DNA of 64,000 bases from Culex pipiens pallens (GCF_016801865.2 NC_068938.1:210517734-210581733); one strand, 5' to 3'. Counted from the first letter of the stretch, positions 1 through 12,495 are shown. Notes: generated from the letters alone by a model not told the origin. Program-made: numbers and translations.

Positions 1-1
1 C

Positions 2-187
2 CCCCATGGTTGGGTGGAAAAGAATGGCTTTGCTGTCGACCCCCAGGCAAGCTTTTTTGAACAGGTGCCAGACCGGATTCGCCACTTGTTGTCACGAGGC
101 ATTAGGAAACTGCGGTGGGAGGCCTCCGGCTTCTGTTCTGTGCTTGGAGTAGAGGGGGCTTTCTGGGTGGCACATTGGCACGGATAG
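2..187 (+). CDS. Possible C-terminal end of an unidentified gene
   Basis: An open frame enters from the left edge and runs 61 codons to a TAG at 185-187. The peptide is not low-complexity: it is rich in Trp, Arg and Phe, has a helix-like basic stretch (RIRHLLSRGIRKLRW), and ends AHWHG. Its base composition is clearly higher in GC than the AT-rich repeat sequence that begins right after the stop, which fits a genuine last exon. I do not recognise the family and see no domain signature. No polyadenylation signal stands out just downstream. It could instead be a fragment of a transposon gene or chance. Confidence 0.3.
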   Translation, partial: PHGWVEKNGFAVDPQASFFEQVPDRIRHLLSRGIRKLRWEASGFCSVLGVEGAFWVAHWHG

Positions 188-1122
188 TCGGAAATTCAAC
201 TTTGTTTTATCGCAATTTTGTAAATTAATATGTTTTAAACCGTTTAATTTGTTCAAAATGCAGCATTTTGTTAAGGAAAAGACAAGTCGTTTTTTTTTTA
301 AATCATTTTTTATTTTAAATCATAACTTTGCCTCATTTTAACCCGTTAATCTGTCTTGGACGCAAATGTATGGTGAGTAGTTGGCCTTTCAAGGAAAAAT
401 AGTTTAAGGACCGTTTTGACGGTGTTTAGACCGAAGAGCTAAATCTGAAATTTTTATCGGATTCTTCGGGAAATTTTACGTAAGATACTCAAAAAATGGG
501 AGGAGTTCATTTGCAGGATTCTGAGATACGAATTTTAGAAAATTTTGGTTTTTCTAGATAAACTTATGAGCAACTCTCTACGAAATCGGCCGATTTCGAC
601 CATTTTAATTTTTTGTAATTTTTTGATTTGGCTCAAACTTTGTGGGGGCCTTTCCTATGACCAAATAAGCTATTTTGTGTCATTGGTTCACCCATACAAG
701 TCTCCATACAATTTTGGCAGCTGTCCATATAAAAATGGTACGTACATATTCAAATAGCTGTAACTTTTGAGTGAATTTTCTGATCAAATTGGTGTCTTCG
801 GCAAAGTTGTAGGTATTGTTGAGGACTATTGAGAAAAAAATAGGCTCACGGAAAATTTTTTTTGCAGATTTTTTAATCAACTTTTTTTTCACAAAAACCC
901 TATTTCCCAAAATACGCATTTTTTGATTTTCGAGATTTTTTGATATGTCTTAGGGGACAAAAACCCGCAACTTTTGAGCCATAGAGAAACATGGTCAAAA
1001 AATCTGCTGCCGAGTTATGAATTTTTGAAAAAAATAGGGATTTTGGAAAAAATCAAAATTTTATGCAAAAACAAATTTGACGTAATTTTTTACTGTAAAA
1101 TTAAATTTCCAATCAAAAAGTA
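188..1122. repeat. Dispersed repeat, family A copy, with AT-rich flank
   Basis: This AT-rich stretch has no gene. Roughly 480-1122 is a copy of a repeat family that recurs at 13572-14040, 19790-20770, 28650-28900, 30640-30850 (inverted) and 44318-44500. Its signature is a segment around 700-740 containing GGCAGCTGTCCAT and the phrase 'ggtgtcttcggcaaa' near 790. The copy is cut at 1123-1130 by the hAT insertion that follows. Confidence 0.6.
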
Positions 1123-1130
1123 CTTTAAAG

Positions 1131-2475
1131 CAGGCCTGCCCAACGTACGGCCCGCGGGCCGGATCCGGTCCGTGAAGCCATTTCATCCGGCCCGCGACGG
1201 CTTTTCAAAATAGTTCTATGACTTTAAGGGCCGGCTGTTCATAAAATATTAAATAAATAAATTCATTGTCTGAATTAAAAAAGCTTCAGATCAAATATTA
1301 ATATTATTATACAGCAGTTCCATATGAAAGTTAAAGAAAAAAAATAAAAGTGCTTCGATTTGCGTAATTCAATTGCGTATTTCAATTTCGAAAATTTTGG
1401 TACCCTAACATCTATAGGTCATCGCTGAAATTTTCTAGTTATCGCAGCTTTAGTGAAAAAAGTATATCTCTGAATCCTGTAAATGAACCTCGCCCAATTT
1501 TTGATATGTTATGTAAAATTGTCCGAGGAATCCGTTAGAAATATTTTCAGATATAGGCTCTTTGGTCCAGACACCGTCAAAACGGCATTTGATGTTTTCA
1601 TAAGACTTTTTCAAATGTTAGGCTAGATTTTTGAAACTCCACATTATTTTTTCTTGAAAGTCCAACTTATCGTCTTTCATTTGCGCCCTAGACAGCTAAA
1701 ATCGGTTGAAATGGAGCGAAGTTATGATTTTTTGAAAAAAGTGGTTTTTGTGAAAATCGACGAAAATGGCCATTTTTCGGACCACCCCAAACACGGCGTA
1801 GGCCACCCTAATGGCCAAACAAAAAAATACGGGTCTAATTATTTTGGCCAAGGAACCCCAGAAAAATTTTGAGCCAAATCGAAGCACTTTTATTTTTTTT
1901 CTTTAACTTTCATATGGAACTGCTGTATAACAACATTTATCATTGATATTTTCAAACTGAAGAAAACAAAATTATCCATTTCGTAAAATTGTGAAATTTA
2001 CGAAAACACTTGGATTGTTGTCTAAAAATGTACAAAAAGACACTAAATTTCAATTGCTTTCAGTTCTAACTGTGTTTACTTAAAATTGATTTTTTTCCTA
2101 TTTTTTACATAAATAAGTCAGCAAAAACTAATGTATTTTTCCAGAACAACTTTTCAGTGAAATTTTTTTTTGAAAATATGCTTAAAAAGCTAATTATTCT
2201 AACCGAAAATAAATCGCTGCATTTTTTTATTGTAGTGTAATTGTAACGACCATTGAAACAAACTAAAAATAAAATAAGTCAATTCAACTTATATTTGAAA
2301 GTTATTTTTGTTTTTCATTCTTAAAATCAAGATATATGAATCTTATTTTCAACACTAGTTATTTTATTTATTTACTTTGAAAGAACCCAATCATAAAAGA
2401 TAAGTTTACTTTTTCAACTTTTATCAAATATTAGTTCCGGCCCGCCACTGCTTCAGAAAAATCAGATCTGGCCTG
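1131..2475. mobile_element. hAT-type non-autonomous transposon
   Basis: The ends read CAGGCCTGCCC and, on the other strand, CAGGCCAGATC. They are flanked by a perfect 8-bp direct duplication CTTTAAAG at 1123-1130 and 2476-2483, as expected for hAT transposition. The left end also carries the GGCCCGCGGGCC block typical of many hAT termini, and a related GGCCCGCC block lies near the right end. No transposase frame is present. A second element (1308-1929) sits inside it. Confidence 0.8.
1308..1929. mobile_element. MITE with about 54-bp terminal inverted repeats, nested in the hAT
   Basis: Positions 1308-1361 and 1876-1929 are near-perfect reverse complements (starting TATACAGCAGTTCC). The interior contains the family-B sequence (gtgcttcgattt, aaaatacgggtctaatta) seen again at 10700-10870 and 13160-13430. 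It has no coding capacity. The outermost TA at each end may be the target duplication. Confidence 0.75.
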
Positions 2476-2483
2476 CTTTAAAG

Positions 2484-2689
2484 TATAAAAAAAATCAAAG
2501 TCCAAAAAGGAGTGTTAACGCATAACTTAATGCGAAAAAATCCCTATAAAACAATGTTTTTTTTTATCATTAACATTTTTTAAGTTTATGGGTAAGGGCG
2601 TCATCCATAGAGTATGCCACGCAAAAATTATCCAAAAATGTGTGGTTCGGTTGAGCGTTGTAGCAGAATGTTTTACTGTGTTCATTTGA
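2484..2689. other. AT-rich spacer
   Basis: No gene or clear repeat boundary is visible between the hAT target duplication and the SINE that follows. Confidence 0.4.
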
Positions 2690-2805
2690 ATTCCGTTTTA
2701 TATTAAGAATTATGTTTTACTTCCCCATCCGAGGGAAGGTTGGAGCAGATGGGAATCGAACCCAGGATCATCCGCTTACAAAGCGCCTGTCACAATCAAT
2801 CAAAC
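2690..2805 (-). mobile_element. tRNA-derived SINE fragment
   Basis: On the minus strand there is a tRNA-like body with a B box (GGGTTCGATTCCC) followed by CATCTGCTCCAACCTTCCC and GGATGGGGAAGTAAAACAT. This is the layout of a Pol III-transcribed tRNA-derived SINE. The cloverleaf is not intact, so it is not a functional tRNA. Confidence 0.5.
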
Positions 2806-4215
2806 AAATGATTTTGAAAAATACCTTGATAAGTAATTTATATCAAACTTAAAAGGCTTTGTAAGTAAAAACATGTAATCTTTTCAGACATATGTATTTG
2901 AAAACTTTATGGTTCAATACAGATTAAAATCAACAAAATCATCGGTTCCCTTGCGTCATACAAAAAAGTATTTTTTTATGAAAGGCCTAAAGGGCCAGTC
3001 GGATAAAATGGTATTTCGGCCCTTTCTAATTATTTTTGATTCGTTCAGAGTACACGTGTCTGAGGACCCCAAAGTTATACTTCCCCTCTAATTGAGTATA
3101 CGCAGAAATTTTGTTGGACGGTGTAATCTTTAGAGAATGTATCGAATAAAATAATGTAATTCCTTAAAATTTAAATTCCGAAATTCCCGTGCCTGAATCC
3201 ATACTCTGATTTCAGTTTTGTAGTGGTACGTTTTCCCCATCACCAGTTGCTTTCCCTACTTCGCACTGGCGGTTGTAATTTTATCAGGAGTGGGGTGTTT
3301 CTTCCGAAGGACCTTTTTCCTTTCTTGCCGACAATCGGGCCTCCTCCGTACGTGCCGTACTTATTGGCTGAGAAGCTTTTTAGTGCCGTCAGCCAGCCTC
3401 TAAGTTTTTTTGCGGTCTCCCGAGGCCACAGGTTCTGAAACAAAATTCAAGCCGACAAATGCGGCTACAGGTGTGTGTGCCCTCTGTCGGGGTTTCACCG
3501 CTTCTTTCGTGAATCTTGCGTGAGTTTCAACTAAAGAAAAATAATATTTTTTTATAACACTGGCATCAAGAAATTCGAATGATTTGAAGCTGTTTAAATC
3601 TTCTAAGCAACTTTAAATTTGATTTTTCAAGTCATTTTCAGTTGTTATACCAGATTCCCAACGTGTTTATTTGTGAGCGTCTCCGTTGCAGTGTATGTGT
3701 TTCCTCACTTTCTAATGCGGTACACCATTCCATTATGGATCCAGATGCGGCATTTTAAAGCAGGCTTTTCCAAGCCTCGACCCCGGGAAATTCCGTGACA
3801 CAACACCATTTTCATTGCCACTCGCTGCCCGGTATGATGGTCAACGTGGAAAAAAAAACATTTTTAGTTAGATTTCGTCACACAGTGTAGTTCATTCAAA
3901 GTTCCACCCAGTTTACAAAAGCAACTCCAGAAGCTTATCGGCAAATGTTGCGACAGTCAAAACCTACGCCAGTTGTTTTATTAGTTTTATAAATTATTCA
4001 TGCTCGGTCGTAAACTCCAAAAAAAAAAAGCCCGGAAGTTTTCCTTCCTGGCAAAGAGGGATGTCGACTCCATTCCTTCCTATCCTTTGTTGTGACCCAC
4101 ATTCCACAAGTTCTCCGGCACTTGATATAGTGAGGAAAATGGAATAATTAACCCTTTAGCTTCTGGGGCGTGTTACTTATAAAATGAAATGAAAATACAT
4201 TATTTATGATCTTTT
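2806..4215. other. Intergenic stretch, no recognised gene
   Basis: This is mostly unique, moderately AT-rich sequence. A minus-strand frame at 3240-3443 is preceded by an acceptor-like TTTTGTTTCAG and encodes a basic peptide (SFSANKYGTYGGG, then GKKGKRSFG). No partner exon or family was recognised, so it is not called as a gene. Confidence 0.35.
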
Positions 4216-4387
4216 TTGGAAATTAACCTTGTACACCCAAAGTTAAAGAACGAAGGGATAGTCCTCACGAAAAGAAAAGTAAGGAAAGTGCTATTTTGCG
4301 AGAGTATAGTCCTCTCGCGTGTTCATTCGTTCATTGGAACAGTTCATCCTATTGAGTGGCTTATATGGACAAATGACCGCCACTTAG

Positions 4388-4810
4388 TCACCGAACCATG
4401 GTGGCCCATACGGCAAAGGCACGGTTCAATATGCCGAAGGTCTTGGGTTCGAGTCTCGGTACCGGAACGTTTTTTTTTTTGATAGATGAACTTTTTTTTG
4501 AAGATGAACCCATGAGTAAAGTACTCTCGGTAATTTCGGGATTTATCCTCTCCGTCCGCACACAGTACCATTTTACTACCGAATCGAGCTCTTTATCCTC
4601 TCGTATGCCGATGCCCAGTTCTGGGTGTAGTGTCTGAATGGTTTTAATGTGAGTACATTTTGTTGAGGAGGGTAATAAGAGCAACCTTTCCTCTGCCATT
4701 CTACTTAAATTGTTCTGACTCTGGAAATGTTCGTTATTCTTCGATCTTTGGCCCCATAATTTGTAAATAGCTTGATTTAAACTGCAAAAAAAAAATGTCA
4801 TTCAATGTCT
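4388..4810 (+). mobile_element. tRNA-derived SINE
   Basis: A tRNA-like head at about 4396-4467 has an A-box-like GTGGCCCATACGG and a strong B box GGGTTCGAGTC, followed by a T run. The attached tail runs through 'gtactctcggtaatttcggg' and ends in an A-rich tract near 4785. The frames that cross it on both strands are by-products of the tRNA-like sequence. Confidence 0.5.
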
Positions 4811-4987
4811 TCCTAATAAAGTCCAAACTCAAAACATTTTGAAGGGCTAACATTTCAAAAGGGTTAATACTGGTGTGTTCAAGCCATCTTGAATAGTTAC
4901 GCTTGATTTTGATTTTTTTTAAGATTTGTTAATTGGAATATTTACCAAATATTTATTTTTTTTAGCATTGAAAATCGGATCGATATT

Positions 4988-6533
4988 TCGTCTGCTGTGT
5001 GCTATCTTGTGACATAGACCATTTTGGTCGAAAATGAGGTGATGATGACGTTTTGCTATACTTAACAAACACTACAAGATGCTTTAACCCGATTTTGGGA
5101 ACTCGCTTCCGTTTCCCGGATATCGCAATACACACTTGTGACATTAGGGTGGAATCTAGTTATATGGAAAAAATTAAAATGACAAAAATCCAATCAGCAA
5201 CACATTTTTTGGGTCCCTTTTAGGGTCTAAAACAACCTCCCAAAATTTGTGAGCGATTGGTTAAGCCCACGATTGGCGCAAAGCGAATAAAATTTGTATG
5301 GAAATTACTATGGGGAAACTTGAATTTTCACATTTGTGAATTTACAAAATTCATGTTTTATTATTTTATGAAACAAACACCGTAGAAGTATAGCCCTGGA
5401 TGTCCTAAACAACTCTTCCGAAGACAGTATGGTGCTAAAGTGCGTCACAAAAAAGATACAGAGATTTTTAAAAAGTAGTGTATTGAAATAATCAGTGAAA
5501 CTCACATTTTCTGCCAACATTGCCGAAGGAACCATGAAAAACACAATAAACACGATTGTTCTTATATTTGGATGAACCTTACGTAAAATCGTTATGAATA
5601 AATGTTCAGAAGACATTATTTAGTTAAAATGCACCCCAATTCCTCAAATATATTATAGTTTACGAAAGGTTCCACTTGACTTGGCAGTGTTGACAAAAAG
5701 TATGATTGTTACCAAGTATTCCGAAATGACTCTCTTGAACGCTCTGTAACTTTTGCTAGAAGCAAGTTATCACCATACTATCTTCGAGAGAGTTGTTAAG
5801 GACATTGAAAGCTATACTTCTACGGTATTAGTTTCATAAAATAATAAAACATGAATTTTGTAATTTCAAAAACGTAAAAATGCAAGTTTCCCCATAGTAA
5901 TTTCCATACAAATTTCATTCGCTTTGCGCCAATCGTGGGCTTAACCAATCGCTCTCAAATTTTGACAGGTTGTTTGGGACCCTAAAAGGGACCCAAAAAA
6001 TGTGTTGCTGAAGAAACCAATTTTCGATTCCACCCTATTGTGACATAGACCAATTTATCATCAAAATGATCGTGCACACTTGTGACACGTCATACATGTT
6101 GTTGGAAAATGTGGAAATTTTTTCTTGTTTTTCACAAATTTATGTTGATACACACTTTCTAAAGGCAATGCAATCTTTTGTTTTTGAAAATATACTGATT
6201 AAGTCGGTTAAACTATTGATTTAAGCTTATTTTAGTTTGTATGGGAATTCTGTGCACACTTTTTGACACGTAGTACAATTTTACTTTCGAAACACACTTG
6301 TGACACGTGCTTTTCAGATTTTTATTTACATAATTTACTGTATCTTTTAACTGGTGTAACCAAATTAGTTGAAACTTGGAGCGTTTGTTAAGCGATAGTA
6401 TACGAACCGATTGCTTCAAAAAGTTTGGCTCTATCATTCATAGTTTTGAAAATATTTATAATCAAACTTTAAAAATCGATTTTCTCGAATAGTACTAAAT
6501 GGTCGTTGTCACAAGATAGCACACAACAGACGA
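4988..6533. mobile_element. Inverted-repeat element, family D-like, interrupted
   Basis: The ends at 4988-5013 and 6508-6533 are reverse complements (TCGTCTGCTGTGTGCTATC at the left). The motif GTGCTATCTTGT is shared with the ends of the elements at 7862 and 25160. The interior is filled by the foldback element at 5145-6037. Internal repeats of 'cttgtgacac' occur on both sides. It has no coding sequence. Confidence 0.55.
5145..6037. mobile_element. Foldback element with ~300-bp arms and 9-bp flanking repeats
   Basis: The left arm (5145 to about 5450) and right arm (about 5755 to 6037) are long reverse complements starting TAGGGTGGAATC and ending GATTCCACCCTA. The element is bounded by TTGTGACAT at 5136-5144 and 6038-6046, a 9-bp direct repeat as made by Mutator-like transposition. 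Similar cttgtgaca strings occur elsewhere in the host element, so chance is not excluded. Confidence 0.75.
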
Positions 6534-6616
6534 TTTGTTGAACTGTCGTCAGGTAAAAAGTGATGGCTCAAATGATAGGAACGAAAAATTTTTTTTTACG
6601 GATTGAAAAATTATAA

Positions 6617-7780
6617 GGGTAATTCTCCGCCAACTCACACAGCAGTTACCCCGACCCCTCTTCGATTTGCGTGAAACGAAACGCCCGATTTGATGGCGTA
6701 CTCAGAATTTCGAAAAAACGTATTTTTCATCGAAAAAAACACTAAAAAAGTTTTAAAATTTCTCCCATTTTCCGTTACTCGACTGTAAAATTTTTTGGAT
6801 CATGTCATTTTATGGGAAATTTAATGTACTTTTCGAATCTACATTGACCCAGAAGGGTCATTTTTCATTTAGAACAAAATTTTTCATTTTAAAATTTCGT
6901 GTTTTTTCTAACTTTGCAGGGTTATTTTTTAGAGTGTAACAATGTTCTACAAAGTTGTAGAGCAGACAATTACAAAAAAAATGATATATAAACATAAGGG
7001 GTTTGCTTATAAACATCACGAGTTATCGTGATTTTACGAAAAAAAGTTTTGAAAAAGTTGGTAGTCGTCGATCATGGTCGTTCACGGTCACCCGCGACAG
7101 ACACGGACGACAAAACAAAGAGAAACGCAAAAAGTAACTTTTTCAAAACTTTTTTTCGTAAAATCGCGATAACTCGTAATGTTTATTAGCAAACCCCTTA
7201 TGTCTATATATCAAAATTTTTGTAATTGTCTGCTCTACAACTTTGTACAACATTGTTACACTCTAAAAAATAACCCTGCAAAGTTAGAAAAAACACGAAA
7301 TTTTAAAATGAAAAATTTTGTTCTAAATGAAAAAAATGACCCTTCTGGGTCAATGTAGATTCGAAAAGTACATTAAATTTCCCATAAAATGACATGTTTC
7401 AAAATTTTTAACAGTCGAGTAACGGAAATTGGGAGAATTTTAAAAAAAAATTTAAGTGTTTTTTTCGATGAAAAATACGTTTTTTCGGAATTCTGAGTAC
7501 GCCATCAAATCGGGCGTCTAATTTTACATAAAAGTCCCTTTGACATAAAATTTCTATCTCATCACCGTTTCAGGCTGCAAATTATTGAAAAACAACACTT
7601 TTTTCACATGTTCAAAAATGGAAGGGGTCGTACCGCCCCTCCGTCACGAGATATAACAAAAACGGACCTCGGATTCGTGATCAGGGACAAAAGTTACCCC
7701 TTAGGACAAAGTTTCACGCAAATCGAAGAGGGGTCGGGGCAACTTTTCCCGATTTCGTGTGAGTTGGTAGAGAATTACCC
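6617..7780. mobile_element. Long inverted-repeat element, family F copy 1
   Basis: The arms mirror each other over several hundred bases. The left end is GGGTAATTCTCCGCCAACTC and the right end is its complement (ending GAGAATTACCC). The centre is a further palindrome around a short unique loop at 7050-7120. A second, shorter copy lies at 23108-23777. No open frame of note. Confidence 0.75.
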
Positions 7781-7861
7781 ATAATTATAATTTGAAGTAT
7801 AGAAAGGGGGGATAGACTGTGAATTTTATTCAATATTAAAAATGATTAAAAAACGTTACTT

Positions 7862-8317
7862 CGACGCTGTCGTGCTATCTTGTCGCACCCACCATTTCGA
7901 CGTTCCGAGAAAAACGCGTTTTAATGTTTGACCTTGAATAAACAAAAAACTAGAGCACGCAATGTAAACAATAACAAACACGTTTTGTTTGGCTGACTAT
8001 TCTGTGCATTGTCCTGAAGTTTGGTTGAAGTTGGTTGCTGGAGTCCCGAGTTATAATTACAAATGTTTACGGTAGTCTAACTTGTACGTGCGTCAAACGC
8101 GTTCTGACCTGAAATCCTGATTGAAACTTTTTTTATATGTAGAGTCACAACAATGCACGGAGTTTTTTCGGTTTTTATTGAATATATCAGGAATGAAATC
8201 GAATTTTGGGGATCTGTGAAAGTCCGAAGGTGAGGCATTAGCTGCACAAAATAGCGTTCCTAACTCAATTTGGCCCAAAATGCACGTGCGACAAGTTAGC
8301 ACGACGGTGACGACTTG
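7862..8317. mobile_element. Family D inverted-repeat element, copy 1
   Basis: The ends are GTCGTGCTATCTTGTCGCAC at the left and its complement GTGCGACAAGTTAGCACGAC at the right. The interior is closely similar to 25160-25905 and carries an unoccupied site at about 8069 (cggtagtc) where copy 2 holds a nested MITE. Confidence 0.7.
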
Positions 8318-10480
8318 ATTGTTGGTGCCTTCCTCACATAAATATTTATTTTTGTTTTTGTAAATTGAAAATGTTCGACAAATAAAATTTAATGTCCTCT
8401 AAACTTAACATTTATACTAACACAATTTTTAATTGGGTTCAGATCTTTGATTACCCGTTCAACGATGGGTCGCATGACAGATCCGGACAACGTTTTCATC
8501 AAAGTATCTGAGATCCGGGCTCCAAAAAGTGTATAAATAACACTTAACTTCTTATAACTTTGCTACACCCACAATTCAGAGTCGAGAGAATCGTTTCCTC
8601 AAAATTTATTGAGCGCTCATAATTCTCTCGCCCATGTCGTGCTGTTATCTCTAGGTCCGTAAATGGTACCACTATTCTCTCGGTTCGAGGCCATTATTCT
8701 CTCGGACGAGCGCTGCCCAGTAGGGTGTAGGGTAGTCAGTTCTTCAATCTTTTGAACTTATTTTAAAGGTGTTTTAAATACCTTTCAGAAAAAATATAAC
8801 AAGAAAGGGTTTCTTAAAAAAAACCACACTTTTAGCAATCACCGGACTTAAGAGGCAGTTTTATTAGATTTGGTCGGTTTGTTTCAGCGTATGTTTGTTT
8901 ATACATGAAACGGACTCATGCCAAAGGCGATCTCTCTTCAACCAAGGGAAGGGGGTAAAACGGGCATTGAAAAAATATATTAAAAATCTTGAAATAGTTT
9001 GCATTTTCGCACGACTTGATGAAATCCAGTTCTCTGCTTCCTAAAATTCATATTTGGGCATTAAAGGGCTCAGAACAACCCTCAGACCCCTTTTCGGGAC
9101 GGTTTCTGACTTGATCCCCAATTTTCACGTCATGCCAGAAAGCGTTCTTGTGTTGTTGTTGTTGTTGGGGTAACGTTGGTTTTGGCGCAATAGAAAAGAT
9201 GAAGCAAGTCGCAAATCAACCAAGAGAGGGAGGGTGGTGCAATTATGGTGGGCCTGACGGTTAGGCGGGTCCTTTCCTGTCTTGGTTCCGACCCGAAAGT
9301 GACAGGATTTATGACCGAATGGGCAAAATGCAATCAATTTTCAAATGGGTTGAGGTTTTCGTCCCAATGATAAACAAATGAGATGGTGTGGCTTTTGGGG
9401 TTAACCTTGTTTTTGGGGTTAGGTAAATAGTAAGTTAATTTATATGGCTTCTTTCAAATGATCTTATAAGCTTCTGTACGGAAAGTGATGACATCTGCTT
9501 CAACTTGAAGCTACCTTAAAATCAGACCATTTGTTTCCAATTCTCATCCTCGAAATCCTCAGCGCAAACAAATTACTTTATTTCCCCTAAACGAGTACGG
9601 GTTTCCCACCCACCCCAGAAGTGGGCCGGAAAATTCATTCGTTTCCGTCTGGCACATTTCATTTCGCTGGAAGGCAGTTTTCCTCGAGTGCGATTAAAAA
9701 CTGGTGCCCCACCCACGTTTCAACACTCTGTTGCTCAATTTTTGAAGAAGCTGGGGTAAGCGTAACTTGAATAAATGGCTCCAATCGTGCAAATTGAACT
9801 TTTTTTGGGTGAACTCAACTAAATTTCTTGAAAAAAATTAAAAAGTACAGAAAAATCTAGAAATTTCCCGCAAGTGACAAGTTTTCCAACATTTTACGCT
9901 CGTCTCGTCTCTTTTCCACTCGGTAAAAGTATTTCAAGTGGTCCAAGCTTCGTCATGTGGCCGCAGGAAGTGTCTTATCACGTCGTCAAGGATGGCACCA
10001 TGTCGTACATAAATCATGCAAGGCGCACACATAAAAAGGCGCCAAACATCATCAAAAAATCATTAAAAAAGCTGCGCCCACGTGCCGTGGTGGAGGTGTG
10101 TTCTTCTGTGCTTCTGCCTCGTGAAGAAAAGACGGGAGAGCTTTATCCGCGGGATTCACGCACTGGAAACGCACAACACAGCCGTGACGGATACTGATTT
10201 CGCTGGGGAGGGAAGGGAGGTTTCTGACAAATATTTACGAAATTTATTGCCAGACGTGGTTGGTTTGCTTGAAAGCAGCGAAATTGAAATTCTAGCAGGC
10301 AAAGAGATGTATAAAAATCAAGAAATTAATGTAGCTTTTTACCAAAATGGGATAACCTCTGGCTTGATTCCTTGCATTCTACGCATTCTAAAAAGATGTT
10401 TATTTTTCTCACAATTACAACTGATTTAAACTCGCCTTCCTTTTGCAAAGGCAAGGTATTTTTACAAAACAAAAAAACCT
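8318..10480. other. Low-repeat intergenic region
   Basis: This is mostly unique sequence with local GC-richer patches (9120-9340 and 9590-10210). A short (TTG)n run lies at about 9155. Repeated 'attctctcg' strings occur around 8587-8705. Several frames of about 100 codons near 9874-10429 lack codon bias or recognisable motifs and are not called. Confidence 0.4.
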
Positions 10481-11383
10481 TTAGAGAAAAATATTTTGGT
10501 TCGAAAATCTGGCATATAGTCATCCCTCATATTCGGAACGGCTGAACCAGTTTGGAGCGCCACAATTCAAATGAAAGGTTATTAGTTGGGCTTTTAAGGA
10601 CAAATATGTTGAGGTCCAAAAAAACTAGCTGAATATTCGTAAAGGTCCTATGAAAATTTCATTTGCCGATTTCAAGGTCTCGGGACTAAAGAGCCCATGT
10701 CTGAAAATATTTTTCTCTGATTCCTTGTAATATTTTACATAACATATCAAAAAATAGCGAAAAAAATACGGGTCTAATTATTTGGGCCAAAGAACCCCCT
10801 CTCCAAATTTGAGCCAAATCGGAGCACTTTTGATTTGGAGACTTCCTGTTTGACGTGGAATGGCTGATAAGGCTTTCTAGGCCCAGTGAAAAAATATAAT
10901 TTAACCCCAAAATGACGAACTCCTCCTCACATGTCCAGCTTGAGCTGTCACAGCCCTGCGAAAAATATTTGCTTAAGGTGGTAAATGGTGTCCTTCTATT
11001 TTGGGGCAATGACTGTCAATGATGGTTCTGAATTCAGGGTCCAGAAATAATAAATTGAAATGAAAAAATAATCACTATATGTAAAATACTTCTACAAACA
11101 ACACAAAGAAAACCATTTTTTGATTGAAACATTCTGAATCAAGATTTGAATGTTTTTTTTTTTATAAAACAAACATGGCCACCAAATGGCCATATGGGAA
11201 TGATGCCTTTCAGAGCCGTAACTTAAACACCTTTAGGTGGTTAGTGCCTTCCTCCTAACGTGATCGCAGCACCTAAGAGGTCCTAATAAAAATAAGTTTT
11301 GAATATAAAAAACAAACCACCTACATACTTTTTGTCTAGAACATACAGACACCGCCTTTTAAGAAAATGGCATCCTTCTAAAC
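10481..11383. repeat. Family B repeat remnant and flank
   Basis: Positions 10700-10870 match the interior of the 1308-1929 element ('aaaaatacgggtctaatta', then 'gagccaaatcg'). The remaining sequence is AT-rich and shows no gene. Confidence 0.5.
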
Positions 11384-12106
11384 CAGGGGTGACCAAAGTA
11401 TGGCCCGCGGGCTTTTAAAATGATGGTTTATTTTAAACCATTTTTTATTAAGAACTTCTTCCTAGTTAAAACGATTTCACACGTTTCAATGTGCCTCCAA
11501 AATTATTCAAATTTGATTTAGATGGAAATCCGCAATAATAAGGAAAATATAAGTATTACATATAAGTTTAAAAACATAACGACCCTTTTTATGAACTGAC
11601 CCTTTAACTTACTTTGCACTTCAAAATTGGTTCGAAAAATTATGGGAGGTCTCTCATGCTCATGCTCAAATTGGTTCGAAAAATTCAGAAGCAAAAACAT
11701 GTTTTCAAAAAACTTCAAAATATGAGTGGCAATTTTAGTGAAATTAGCAGAAATCACTTAAACATTAATTCCTTTTCGATTGGAATCATTTTGTGTCTGT
11801 TTGGGTTTATTCAAAAACATTTCGAATTTTGATGAAATTTCGGTGAACAGTACCGCAATAAGTGTTTTTTCGAAAAAAAATTATTTCGTCGAATGATAAT
11901 TTTTTTTTATTTTGATTGAAAATCAACTGTACGTTTTCTACACAGCTAAAAAAGTAGTATTCCAGCTGCGTGTAAAATAAATATCGCATTATTTTATGCA
12001 ATTTTATGTGATTTTACACTGTGAAATATGTAGCCCATCAGTATGAGAAACCTACTTGACCGAAATGTCAAGCTCATATATGCGTTTATCCTTACAACTC
12101 TTTATC

Positions 12107-12178
12107 GGTCTGATGGCCGAGTGGGCTAAGGCGCCAGTCCTTACTGATGGTGCTGTATTTGAATCCCGTCGGTTGCAG
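12107..12178 (+). pseudogene. tRNA-like sequence (Leu/Ser-type head), probably SINE or pseudogene
   Basis: It contains an A box (TGGCCGAGTGGGC), the phrase TAAGGCGCCAGTC and a B-box-like TTTGAATCCC, followed at once by a T run (12179 on) suited to Pol III termination. The anticodon stem and variable arm do not close into a convincing cloverleaf and the acceptor ends do not pair, so it is not called as a functional tRNA. Confidence 0.5.
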
Positions 12179-12495
12179 TTTTTTTTGTGTGATGCAAAAA
12201 TTGTACATGCGGTGTGTAATTTTAAGTGTTTATTTTGACGAAGGTGATGTGCATGCTTTTGCATGCGATTTTACCATGGGATTTTTGGCTGTGTAACAAT
12301 TATTCATTGGAATGTGAAATTCTGGCTTGAATTTCAAAACCATAGCCAGCGTCGAGGAACAAACACTTTATTAATGTATGCATCGGCCTAATTGTAGGAA
12401 CATAATTTTGCAACGATATTCAATTATTTAAACTGTATTAAAATGATAAAATTTAAATTTGTGTTATCATAGAAATTATAAAGTTTTTTTTTGTG

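Noticed and set aside
3240..3443. A minus-strand exon candidate with an acceptor-like site and a basic peptide
   Set aside because: Only one boundary is plausible. No partner exon, family or conserved motif was recognised.
4388..4801. A 137-codon minus-strand frame
   Set aside because: It crosses a tRNA-derived SINE with no independent support.
12107..12178. A functional tRNA-Leu or tRNA-Ser
   Set aside because: The A and B boxes are present, but the acceptor and anticodon stems do not pair properly.
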